From positions 1,180,001 to 1,244,000 of the forward strand of contig NC_088319.1 of assembly GCF_910592395.1 (NCBI RefSeq): a stretch of DNA of 64,000 nt. Reading direction: 5' to 3'. A model generated the notes under the pieces. The model saw nothing but the letters and a program-made list of their open reading frames with translations, was not told where the DNA came from and did no database searches. Shown piece after piece: positions 34,936 to 45,423 of this stretch. Within the stretch, counting starts at the first letter, position 1. Every line of letters starts with the position of its first letter. The stretch comes from Lineus longissimus. Its lineage: Eukaryota; Nemertea; Pilidiophora; Heteronemertea; Lineidae. Both the position numbers and the translations under genes were made by a program.

Positions 34936-37900
34936 ATGGAAATTCAGGCTGCCTCTCCTCTTTTTAAAGCATCACAAAATGGACAAGAGATTGTTGTAAA
35001 ACGTCTATTAGATAGAGGTGCAGACATTAAGACAAAGACAACCGAGGGTGACACTCCTCTTTCATTAGCATCATTTGATGGACATGAGAAGGTTGTTACA
35101 CTTCTATTAGATAGAGGTGCAGACATTGAGACAAAGGAAAACAAGGGTTTCACTCCTCTTTCAGTAGCATCACAAAATGGACATGAGAATGTTGTTACAC
35201 TTCTATTAGATAGAGGTGCAGACATTGAGACAAAGACAAACCGGGGTTTCACTCCTCTTTCATTAGCATCAGAAAATGGACATGAGAATGTTGTTACACT
35301 TCTATTAGATAGAGGTGCAGACATTGAGACAAAGACAAACCGGGGTTTCACTCCTCTTTCATTAGCATCAGAAAATGGACATGAGAATGTTGTTACACTT
35401 CTATTAGATAGAGATGCAGACATTGAGACAAAGACAAACAAGGGTGCCTCTCCTCTTTACCTGGCATCACAAAATGGACATGAGAATGTTGTTACACTTC
35501 TATTAGATAGAGGTGCAGACATTGAGACAAAGGAAGAACTGGGATTCACTCCTCTTTTAATAGCATCACAAAATGGACATGAGAATGTTGTTACACTTCT
35601 ATTAGATAGAGGTGCATACATTGAGACAAAGACAAACCGGGGTGCCTCTCCTCTTTCAGTAGCATCACTAAATGGACAGGAGAATGTTGTTACACTTCTA
35701 TTAGATAGAGGTGCAAACATTGAGACAAAGACAACCCAGGGTTTCACTCCTCTTTCAGCAGCATCACTTAATGGACATGAGAATGTTGTTACACTTCTAT
35801 TAGATAGAGGTGCAGACATTGAGACAAAGACAAACCAGGGTGTCACTTCTCTTTCATTAGCATCACTTAATGGACATGAGAAGGTTGTTACACTTCTATT
35901 AGATAGAGGTGCAGACATTAAGACAAAAGAAAACAAGGGTTTCTCTCCTCTTTCAGTAACTTCACAAAATGGACATGAGAATGTTGTTACACTTCTATTA
36001 GATAGAGGTGCAAACATTGAGACAAAGACAACCCAGGGTTTCACTCCTCTTGCAATAGCATCACAAAATGGACATGAGAAGGTTGTTACACTTCTATTAG
36101 ATAGAGGTGCAGACATTGAGACAAAGACAAACCGGGGTTTCACTCCTCTTTCATTAGCATCAGAAAATGGACATGAGAATGTTGTTACACTTCTATTAGA
36201 TAGAGGTGCAGACATTGAGGCAAAGACAGACCGGGGTTCCACTCCTCTTTACCTGGCATTACAAAATGGACGTGAGAAGGTAGTTACACTTCTATTAGAT
36301 AGAGGTGCAGACATTGAAGCAAAGACAAACCAGGGTGTCACTTCTCTTTCAATAGCATCACAAAATGGACATGAGAATGTTGTTACACTTCTATTAGATA
36401 GAGGTGCAGACATTGAGACAAAGAAAGAACTGGGTTTCACTCCTCTTTTAATAGCATCAGAAAATGGACATGAGAATGTTGTTACACTTCTATTAGATAG
36501 AGGTGCAGACATTGAGGCAAAGACAGACCAGGGTGCCTCTCCTCTTTACCTGGCATCACAAAATGGACATGAGAAGGTTGTTACACTTCTATTAGATAGA
36601 GGTGCATACATTGAGACAAAGACAAACCAGGGTACCTCTCCTCTTGTAATAGCATCACAAAATGGACATGAGAATGTTGTTACACTTCTATTAGATAGAG
36701 GTGCAGACATTAAGACAAAGACAGACCAGGGTGCCTCTCCTCTTGTAATAGCATCACAAAATGGACATGAGAATGTTGTTACACTTCTATTAGATAGAGG
36801 TGCAGACATTGAGGCAAAGACAGACCAGGGTGCCTCTCCTCTTTACCTGGCATCACAAAATGGACATGAGAAGGTTGTTACACTTCTATTAGATAGAGGT
36901 GCATACATTGAGACAAAGACAAACCAGGGTACCTCTCCTCTTGTAATAGCATCACAAAATGGACATGAGAATGTTGTTACACTTCTATTAGATACAGGTG
37001 CAGACATTGAGACAAAGACAACCGAGGGTTTCACTCCTCTTTTAATAGCATCACAAAATGGACATGAGAATGTTGTTACACTTCTATTAGATAGAGGTGC
37101 AGACATTGAGACAAAGACAAACCAGGGTGTCACTTCTCTTTCATTAGCATCACAAAATGGACATGAGAATGTTGTTACACTTCTATTAGATAGAGGTGCA
37201 GACATTGAGACAAAGACAAACCAGGGTGTCACTTCTCTTTCATTAGCATCACAAAATGGACATGAGAATGTTGTTACACTTCTATTAGATAGAGGTGCAG
37301 ACATTGAGACAAAGCAAAACCGGGGTTTCACTTCTCTTTCATTAGCATCACACACTGGACATGAGAAGGTTGTTACACTTCTATTAGATAGAGGTGCAGA
37401 CATTGAGACAAAGACAAACCGGGGTGCCTCTCATCTTTCAATAGCATCACTTAATGGACATGAGAAGGTTGTTACACTTCTATTAGATAGAGGTGCAGAC
37501 ATTGAGACAAAGACAAACCAGGGTGCCACTCCTCTTTCACTTGCATTACAAAATGGACATGAGAATGTTGTTGCACTTCTATTAGATAGAGGTGCAGACA
37601 TTGAGATGAAATATAAAAAAGACTGGCACCCAATTCATATTGCTGTGTACAATGGCAATTTAGATAAAATAATATCACTGATCCAGCATCAAGAAAACAT
37701 AGAGAGGAAGAACAAGCGGGGACAATCTCCCCTCAATATGGCTGCTGCAATAGGGAAAAAAGACGCTGTCGATTTACTCATCAGCCATGATGCTGACTAT
37801 CACAGCACAGACTGTGATGGGTTTTCTCCTTTGGAAAATAGCATCATACATGGTCAAGTGGATGTCATAGAATATTTGCTTAAACTCTTTTCTGACAGAG

Positions 37901-39585
37901 GTGAAAGTAGAAGTCAAGTTAGGGGAAGCTTAGAACTAGCAGCCAGATATGGGCAAAATGATGTAATCCGCTTTCTGGTTGAAATGTATCAACAAATAAA
38001 CTTAGACTACAATATGGTTCTCGCATCTTCCCTAGCAGCAGCTGTTTCTAATGGCCATTTTGAGAGCGTTCGATTGCTTCATTCGTTAGGTGCAACACCA
38101 TTAAGAGACCACCATGAATTGGGAGAATGTCTTACAGACTGTGACTGCATGGATATTTACTTATACCTCTTGATTTTTAAAAGAAGCCCCGAAGCAGTGA
38201 CATCAAGTGGTGACAATAGATATGATCATTTGTGTTATAGTGATCGAATTGACTGGGATATTTTTGAGAATGCTCTGTCACCACTCGTATCTACAGTCCA
38301 GAAAAATATCACCGCTTTAAATTTAGTCAAACTACCAGGTCTGGGCTCGATTAAAAGCCTTCCTCAAGGTAAAGTCAGTAATCTGCAGCAAACGATTTGG
38401 GAACGTGTAAAAAAGATAACAGAAAAATCAGTTAAGCAGTTCGCACTGACAACTGCACTAATCGGAAGTACAGCAGAATCAACTAAAGTGGGATTCACTG
38501 ATGAATTTGACATCATACTAAAACAAGAATATCCTTTGCGCCTAGATAAAATAATAAATTTTGGGCATGGTTACAGGAAGTATGAAGAAAACAATGTGGA
38601 TTCCAGTAGTAAGTTGTTTCATTCTAACATATGGGCAGATCTTGACACCAAAGATGACATGCTTGTCTCAATACCTACAGCCGTAGCAGGCGATGGTGCT
38701 GCATGCACTTGCATGAAACTGCGATATCGGGATGAGAAAGATAAAAAGCGAAGCTTGTTGGTATCAGTTGATCTAGTGCCAGTCATGCATGTAAATGACT
38801 GGCCAAGTGATGCTATTCAGAAAACCTGGATGATGAATTCTGCGGAGCTGAAAGCCCGAGGGTACCAGCTGGTGGCCAGACCACCCCATAAGGACACTAC
38901 GTTTGGGAAAACCTTTGATACATGTGAGCGGGAGAAACTCTTCCGTGTTACATTCTCTCTGCTCGAAGTGGAGCACATTAAGCAACTCGAGGACAGGGTA
39001 AAGGATGCGTACATCTTGGCAAAATGTCTCAGGAATCCAGTGGCATGTCACGTTGTCATAAAAGACGAAGGCTTAATACATTTCGTAGGCAAATTCGTAA
39101 CAAGCTACTTCCTCAAGACAGTCTTTATGCACAATGTGGAGGACTTCCTCAACCATGAGCGACCCCTGGTTGAGATGGCGTACATATTGTACAGTCAGCT
39201 GGAGTACTACCTCTCCCACGGATATATCCCCATCTTCTGGATGCCCCAGATCAATCTCCTCGAAGGGGTTGACATCAGTGCAGCTAAAGCACACAAGGTG
39301 GCAGCACATATGAAGGCTCATGTCGGCGAGCGTTACCGAGAGGAACTCAACAAGGAACCCCCTGACGATGTCAACGATAAGATAGAGCTTCCACCAGAAT
39401 GCTCAGTCATAGACTTCACTAAAGCTTCAGGAACAGAGATTCTCTCACTGCCGTTGAAATTGGGAAGCTCGCGGGAGACAAGACGCAGAAAAAACATATG
39501 TTATACAGAGAGAGGGGGGAATCGATCTGGTAAGCGAAGACGTAAAAATGCAGACAGACAAAAGGACACCGATAGTGGCCTCTGA
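34936..39585 (+). CDS. Ankyrin-repeat protein with Mab-21/cGAS-like nucleotidyltransferase domain (cGLR), copy 1, 1549 aa
   Basis: This is a single open frame without introns; its ATG has a good context (A at -3, G at +4). Residues 1-892 are 27 tandem 33-residue ankyrin repeats, nearly identical (unit core NGHENVVTLLLDRGADIE). Residues 893-1065 are about five diverged ankyrin repeats. From about 1100 to 1460 comes a Mab-21/cGAS-like fold: G1177-S1178, then TKVGFTDEFD with E1190 and D1192, then SVDLVPV with D1279, and a later helical part with TSYFLKTVF and a NLLEGVD stretch matching the C-terminal lobe. The residues needed for catalysis in cGAS are thus all present. Known cGAS-like receptors sense nucleic acids and make cyclic or linear nucleotide messengers that act through STING. 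That this protein does so is inference; some Mab-21 proteins are not enzymes. The last 40 residues are very basic (RRRK, GKRRRK), a possible nuclear signal. It lies antisense inside a perlecan intron. Confidence 0.85.
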   Translation: MEIQAASPLFKASQNGQEIVVKRLLDRGADIKTKTTEGDTPLSLASFDGHEKVVTLLLDRGADIETKENKGFTPLSVASQNGHENVVTLLLDRGADIETKTNRGFTPLSLASENGHENVVTLLLDRGADIETKTNRGFTPLSLASENGHENVVTLLLDRDADIETKTNKGASPLYLASQNGHENVVTLLLDRGADIETKEELGFTPLLIASQNGHENVVTLLLDRGAYIETKTNRGASPLSVASLNGQENVVTLLLDRGANIETKTTQGFTPLSAASLNGHENVVTLLLDRGADIETKTNQGVTSLSLASLNGHEKVVTLLLDRGADIKTKENKGFSPLSVTSQNGHENVVTLLLDRGANIETKTTQGFTPLAIASQNGHEKVVTLLLDRGADIETKTNRGFTPLSLASENGHENVVTLLLDRGADIEAKTDRGSTPLYLALQNGREKVVTLLLDRGADIEAKTNQGVTSLSIASQNGHENVVTLLLDRGADIETKKELGFTPLLIASENGHENVVTLLLDRGADIEAKTDQGASPLYLASQNGHEKVVTLLLDRGAYIETKTNQGTSPLVIASQNGHENVVTLLLDRGADIKTKTDQGASPLVIASQNGHENVVTLLLDRGADIEAKTDQGASPLYLASQNGHEKVVTLLLDRGAYIETKTNQGTSPLVIASQNGHENVVTLLLDTGADIETKTTEGFTPLLIASQNGHENVVTLLLDRGADIETKTNQGVTSLSLASQNGHENVVTLLLDRGADIETKTNQGVTSLSLASQNGHENVVTLLLDRGADIETKQNRGFTSLSLASHTGHEKVVTLLLDRGADIETKTNRGASHLSIASLNGHEKVVTLLLDRGADIETKTNQGATPLSLALQNGHENVVALLLDRGADIEMKYKKDWHPIHIAVYNGNLDKIISLIQHQENIERKNKRGQSPLNMAAAIGKKDAVDLLISHDADYHSTDCDGFSPLENSIIHGQVDVIEYLLKLFSDRGESRSQVRGSLELAARYGQNDVIRFLVEMYQQINLDYNMVLASSLAAAVSNGHFESVRLLHSLGATPLRDHHELGECLTDCDCMDIYLYLLIFKRSPEAVTSSGDNRYDHLCYSDRIDWDIFENALSPLVSTVQKNITALNLVKLPGLGSIKSLPQGKVSNLQQTIWERVKKITEKSVKQFALTTALIGSTAESTKVGFTDEFDIILKQEYPLRLDKIINFGHGYRKYEENNVDSSSKLFHSNIWADLDTKDDMLVSIPTAVAGDGAACTCMKLRYRDEKDKKRSLLVSVDLVPVMHVNDWPSDAIQKTWMMNSAELKARGYQLVARPPHKDTTFGKTFDTCEREKLFRVTFSLLEVEHIKQLEDRVKDAYILAKCLRNPVACHVVIKDEGLIHFVGKFVTSYFLKTVFMHNVEDFLNHERPLVEMAYILYSQLEYYLSHGYIPIFWMPQINLLEGVDISAAKAHKVAAHMKAHVGERYREELNKEPPDDVNDKIELPPECSVIDFTKASGTEILSLPLKLGSSRETRRRKNICYTERGGNRSGKRRRKNADRQKDTDSGL

Positions 39586-41652
39586 TGCCTATCTTCAAAC
39601 AAGGGAAACTACAAGCTTAGAATCATCCTTCAATTGATTACCATTATCGGTGACATGCCTCAAATTTCCCAACTCTCGATTTCTCGGATACCAAACTCGA
39701 GAAACAACTTCAGTTGCGTATTAAGGTCAAACAATAGCTGTGTATAAGAGAGTATGTTTCAAGCAGTAGAAGGATTGAATTAGGTACATGACATGTGGTT
39801 AGGAGGGGCAAATTGACTCCTGGACATTAAAAACACCCTGAATAGCTCAGGTTGAGATAAAGAGGTGTTTAACTGACGTCACTGAAATCCAGATGTTGCC
39901 AACTTGATTTCAAATTAGCGCCAGGCGTAATGGTTTACATAAGGACAGTGTATGACTTGGTCAACCATTTTTACTGAACATTTCTCCATTAGGGCTGAGA
40001 TTACTATTAACTGTATATAATATAATGAAATGCTTAAGTTTCTCTGCTATGCCTAAATACCGCCAGGAATATTAGTTATTTGGTTTGCCAACATCATTTT
40101 TGACTTTTTTGATTTTGAATAATATCAACTAACATAATTCAGGTCGCTTTTGAAATAGGAACTCCTTTTCTAGATTTTACGGGGTCAGAAAGATATTCTC
40201 TCACAGGCAGTAAACACAATCCCGCATTGTATCAAATTCTGACATGTCTCACGAAAATGCTAATAAAAAAATTCAAAATCATTGGCATTTTTTCAAATTC
40301 ACTTGTGACATTGAAAAGATATAGGACCACACTTCTGCAAAGTTTGATGAAAATCACGCCATTAAATTTGTTTTAAATCATGAAAATGTACACATATGAT
40401 GTATATAGAAGATTTGATTGTGTACTGAGGCCTTTAGGTTACATGTATATAATGATGAAGGAGTTATGTCACTTGATATATAAGGTGTCCACTTCATGAG
40501 GTTATTACAGGTTACTGACTTCTTGACAAATGTTTTTGAATCACATTTGTGCAAAACGGTTTTCATTGTGTTTTACTCAATATTGTAACTATAGCGATGT
40601 TTATGCAAAATATCACCTGACAATTTTATTGATACGTATGCAAGTACGAGTTTGTTCAAAGAAGGGGATGTCTAAAAATTAGAAAATTGGGCTTGTATAC
40701 TAAATGAATGGCCCTTAGACAAAGTTCATTGGTTAAAAGCAGCAGATCATTAAAAGTCTTTAGTAGTAAAGAATACTACGAAAATATTAGACTGTTTAAT
40801 TTGTCAGTGCATGGGCTAACTTTCTGTTGGCCTCCTGGTCAATGAGATGTCACAGGTGACAAGTGGGCATATGTGACAATAAAAAGGAAAATCTTTCCAT
40901 ATTTTAGCAAAAAGCTGAAATAACAGGTTTTTAGAACCCAGTCAGGAACTGGCAAAACTGCAATCAACACTACAAGATGTTGACACTCACTGCGTTATCC
41001 CAACGTTGAGGTGTATATGTTTTTTAGTTTTGATTTAAAGGGACTATTACCCAAACCTAGTGGTATGCCTTTTCCCTTAATATATTTAGTTGTGCTCCAT
41101 TTCACCAAAAATGTTAAAATGGCTTGAAAATTCGATAGTATTTCACTTCAAATGCTTTGTTTGTGGTCATATATTGTCTGATTCTGGCAATGTAAGTATT
41201 TCTAGATACTTTGGACTTTGAAGTTTCAGAAGAAATATAACATTCTGTTCAAATATTGCGAAATCGCCAAATATGTCAACCCACTTTTTTCGTGAAATGG
41301 GGTGTGGGTTTTAGATGACACCAATAGGTGTCATCACTGGTATGGTTAGATTCTGTTGTGTGATATGTTTTTGTGTCTGTTTATGAATTGTCAAGTAAAT
41401 TGTAATCATTTTGATGTATTATTAGTTTAGGTAATGATAATGTAATAAATAGGGTAAAACTTATCACTGTGTTGTTAAAAAACTGTTTGTAAACAAACAT
41501 ACCAGTAAAACGTGAAATATCTCCATGAGAGAAAAAGTAAACCAATTTGACCGTGTTCAATTGTCAATAGACTTGATATTGCATTTGAGCCCGAAATGTG
41601 ACGATTGATCAATGCAATACAGTTGAAAGTTTCGAGATTTTTAAGTTTGAGT
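39586..41652 (+). other. 3' flank of copy 1, possible long 3' UTR
   Basis: AT-rich, with no other gene, and shared with 51485-53551. The duplicated block ends about 200 bp after the AATAAA at 41444, as expected if the duplicated unit includes the whole transcript. Confidence 0.45.
41444..41449 (+). terminator. Candidate poly(A) signal AATAAA, copy 1
   Basis: AATAAA in AATGTAATAAATAGGG, about 1.9 kb after the stop codon. Other AATAAA words occur earlier in the flank, so the true site is uncertain. Confidence 0.25.
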
Positions 41653-42084
41653 GGTGACATCTGTTGACTATCTACTGGAACACGGTGACTAGCAAAACCA
41701 CAGAGGGTTAACCTGCCTATCAAACCAGGCTTATTCACCTGCCAATGTATGCTACTAAAATACTAGCCTCTAAAGTGCATCAATCAACTATAAATTAAAC
41801 TTTTTATCTGAATTCAAAAACTTTTTTTGGTAGACTAAAGTCTAATTGATTGTTTTTAGTTTAAGATTAGAATTAATTTGCTTCCGAACTAACTTCAACT
41901 GAAAAGGACAGCCAGTGTGTATACATGAAAAGGGGTTACTTTACTATAGACTAGACGCTGAATGCATGTACAAATGTACTATGGGCGGCTGCCCTTATAA
42001 ATATTATAAGTTTTTTACAAGATATATGTTTATGATATAATAATAATATATACGATGAATTACTACTTGAATCAGATACTTAAA

Positions 42085-43142
42085 ATGAAATGGCCAGGGC
42101 CATTGTGCTCACCTCATGTGGAGGAAAGATGGATAAGAGCATGGTATTGTGTCATGTAGTGTTAGGTTTGATGTAGGTCCAAGCAGTTACAATTTCCCCA
42201 AAATGGCCAATTTACAGTACATTCGACCTCTGTGACCTTGAAAAGTAGGTCAAATCAAAGAAGACCCGGGTGACACATTGAATGGTTGTTAGAATTAGAT
42301 GTACCTATGATATAAAATTGGTGCCAATCGGGCAAGTCATTACTAGGAATAATGGCATTTTGAAGAATTTAGGATTTGGCCCCCTCCCTGGAGGCCAAAC
42401 GGCAAATCAGATTGCACCAAACTTCGGTACCTGAGATCACCTGACCAAGGGGTACATGTGTACTTAATTTGTGATCAATAGTCATTGCAGTTAAGAAACG
42501 TGCCATAGTTACGGCCTGACGGCGAATTTACGCCATTTGACCTCTGTGACCTTGACAAGAAGGTCACATTAAAAACCTGTGTGCCATATACTGTATGGTG
42601 GTTAGATGTACCCATGATATCAAATTGGTGGCAATCGGGCAAGAAGTTAAGGAATAATCACATTTTTAAGGTTTTTGGATTTTGCCCCCTGGTGGTCAAG
42701 TAATGAATCATATTGGACCAAACTTCAGTCCCTGAGATCACCTGACTAAGGGGTAAATGTGTACCAAATTTGGTATCAATAGTCATTGCAGTTTAGAAAC
42801 GTGCCATCGTTACATCCTAACGGCCAATTTACACCATTTGACCTCTGTGACCTTGAAAAGGAGGTCAAATCAAAAACCCGGAGGATATATGATGCACCTT
42901 TGCTAGAAGTACCAACCATATTTTTTTCAAAATTTCCCGACTACTATTAAGGGAGATATTGCATATTTTCACTTTTAACGTCTGGCCCCCTGGTGGCCAA
43001 ACCATGAAACGAATCGGACCGAAACTTAGTCTCCAAGGTGTCATTACATAAGGGTACATGTGTCCCAAGTTTCAACTCAATAGCTCTAACAGTTACGAAA
43101 CGTGCCCTGCTAACGGACGACGGACGACGACGGACGACGACG

Positions 43143-43180
<38 letters not shown>

Positions 43181-43233
43181 ACGACGGACGCCACGGTATG
43201 GGATAAGCTCACCTCTGCTAAGAGGTGAGCTAA
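42085..43233. mobile_element. Repeat element with about 300-bp internal units and a terminal hairpin
   Basis: It begins ATGAAATGGCCAGGGCCATT, then GTGCTCACCTC. Units containing GACCTCTGTGACCTTGA recur at 42229, 42541 and 42842, about 300 bp apart. It ends in a palindrome, AGCTCACCTC then TGCTAA then GAGGTGAGCT, at 43206-43231. Before the hairpin is an ACGACGACGG microsatellite. The end resembles the AGAGGTGAGCTAAC at 9190, so this is a dispersed family. Confidence 0.6.
43115..43192. repeat. GAC/CGA trinucleotide microsatellite
   Basis: About 75 bp of GACGACGACGG units, uninterrupted in the middle. Open frames of D or R runs here are artefacts. Confidence 0.95.
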
Positions 43234-43367
43234 AAACAGAGCCTTCACGCTCCGACTTGAGATACTACGGCATGAAAATGTATCTTCTTTGCTAGGAAGA
43301 AATTCGGTCGACCACACTACACAGTAGTCAATTCGGGAATGAGCAGAAATCCCGCGAAATCAAAATT

Positions 43368-43690
43368 AAGCAAGACCAATCCCAGGTAGGGAGCTGTCTG
43401 CTCATCTCTTATCAGTTAAAGTTTTATGACAAGAGTAGATAGACCTCCAAGTCAGGGCGAGCCCAAAGTCTCAGTGTCTTCTTATCACTTTGGACAAGTG
43501 GTCATTAACGTCACTTATTTCTTCCAAAGAGGCAGAAATCTTGTAAGTATCTTTATAGTCATTTATGTGGCAATATGAAGAATATGATAGTTTAAGTCAG
43601 TTCTGCTTACGAAGAAAGACTTTGAGTCTCACCTCAAGTTAACATTCGTCTTGAGTAATCAGATATTGATGGGCTGCGTGACAAAGCAAA
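43368..43690 (+). repeat. Third partial copy of the duplication's left end
   Basis: AGCAAGACCAATCCCAGGTA and the following roughly 320 bp recur here as at 30636 and 44596, up to GATGGGCTGCGTGACAAAGC. It is then interrupted by unrelated repeat DNA (43690-44328). After that, AGCGGGCATCAACAACAAAA resumes the duplicated sequence for about 30 bp. It shows that the left end has been copied at least three times. Confidence 0.8.
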
Positions 43691-44328
43691 CAAGAGCTAC
43701 GCCAAGCGAGCACATTATACGCCCACCATAAGAGTAAAGGGTGGTTGGTCAGGGTGAAAAGTGTGTGAAGTAGCAGGTAAGTGGAAAATGGAAACATGTC
43801 TTTGTGACCTTGACCTTTGACCTTTTGACCTCCAAATCAATAGGCTTCTTCGGGCCTATACTAGTGCCCTGCAAACCAGGTTTGGTGACTATACATGATA
43901 TAGAATTTCAGTAATCGCGCAGACAATGAAAGGTAAGCGGAAAATGGAAACAGGTCTTCATGACCTTGACCTTTGACCTTTTGACCTCCAAATTAATAGG
44001 CTTCTTGGGGCCTTTACTAGTGCCCTGCAAACCAGGTTTGGTGAATATACATGATGTAGAATTTCAGTAATCGCGCAGACAATGAAAGGTAAGCGGAAAA
44101 TGGAAACAGATCTTCGTGATCTTGACCTTTGACCTTTTGACCTCCAAATCAATAGGCTTCTTGGGGCCTATACTAGTGCCCTGCAAACCAGGTTTGGTGA
44201 CTATACATGATATAGAATTTCAGTAATCGCGCGGACAATGAAAAGTTAACGGACAGAAGGACTAGCGGACAGACGGACACCGAGCGCCATACCATATTAC
44301 GCTCCGGAGCAGGCGTATAAAAATCATA
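43690..44328. mobile_element. Inserted element with 156-bp tandem units
   Basis: Units containing GACCTTGACCTTTGACCTTT occur at 43806, 43962 and 44118, 156 bp apart. The block from CAAGAGCTACGCCAAGC to CGGAGCAGGCGTATAA interrupts the third partial copy of the duplication, so it looks like an insertion. Start and end contain ATACGCC in opposite orientations. Confidence 0.6.
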
Positions 44329-45423
44329 AAGCGGGCATCAACAACAAAAGCTTTTCACTTTTATCAACTGACCTCCGACCCACTTCCGGATCCTGTTCTA
44401 TCAAAATCGGAAACATTACCCGACAGGCATCATACCGGATGTAAATAAGTGGGAATCCCCAAAACTTTCAAACAGTGTGGCAAGCAGGAATTTTACAGTG
44501 GGTTTTTCCCAGACTAACTATAGGTTTCTGAACTCAGTCAAAACATTCTGTTTGTTATCTAGTCTGGCCGGTTTCTATTGTGTTGTGTAGAGAGCAAGAC
44601 CAATCCCAGGTAGGGAACTGTCTGCTCATCTACTATCACTTAAAGTTTTATGACAAGAATAGATTGACCTCCAAGTCAGGGCGAGCCCAAAGTCTCAGTG
44701 TCTTCTAATCACTTTGGACAAGTGGTCATTAACGTCACTTATTTCCTCCAAAGAGGCAGAAATCTTGTAAGTATCTTTATAATCATTTATGTGGCAATAT
44801 GAAGAATATGATAGTTTAAGTCAGTTCTGCTTACGAAGAAAGACTTTGAGTCTCACCTCAAGTTAACATTCGTCTTGAGTAATCAGATATTGATGGGCTG
44901 CGTGACAAAGCAAAAAATCATCAACAACAAAAGCTTTTCACTATTGCAGCCAATCGGATGGTACCTTTGATGTGAAACTATCGTGTCCCCCAAGATCCCC
45001 AGATCCGAATGCACAAGCTGAATTAGAACTTCATCACGTCTTTGAAGGAAGGGAGCGCTGTTTTCATCGTGGGACTCGGTATTCAGGAATACAAGATGAC
45101 TCGGAACATGGATTTGGCAGGTAAAGCCTGGCGTTCAGGATTTTGATTCCGTTTGGTGCCTAAAGGGGCGATGTTTTGGTGTTTTTCTCCCATGGGTGCA
45201 CATAACAATGCATCATATTGCCAGCTTCACCTCTTTTCATAATATTTCATTGAGGAGGAAACACCAAAAACCGTATTGTATACCAATGTTTGGCAATCAT
45301 TCTTCAAAATAAACTACATATATTAATACCTCTTTTTGTAAATATTCAGAACAAAAGAGTTCTACTAGAGACTTTCACTATTTTGTTCCATGTAATCTTT
45401 CTAACTTGTATAATGCTACCATG

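Larger units (their letters stand above)
30636..41652 (+). repeat. Segmental duplication, copy 1 (about 11.0 kb)
   Basis: The stretch from AGCAAGACCAATCCCAGG to TTTTTAAGTTTGAGT recurs at 44596-53551 with very high identity, including a 39-bp minisatellite, the ankyrin-cGLR gene and about 2 kb of 3' flank. Copy 1 is longer because of 16 extra ankyrin units, more minisatellite units and about 170 bp around 33765-33940 that are absent from copy 2. A short match at 30167-30195 to 44561-44592 suggests the original left edge lies further left and that about 440 bp was inserted in copy 1. Confidence 0.9.

Noticed and set aside
34944-37403. Minus-strand frames of 87-261 codons repeating MSAPLSNRSVTTFSCPF
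   Set aside because: They are the antisense shadow of the ankyrin array; a 99-bp unit without antisense stops stays open by itself.
43093-43317. Frame with poly-Arg or poly-Asp
   Set aside because: It is a GAC/CGA microsatellite read in frame.
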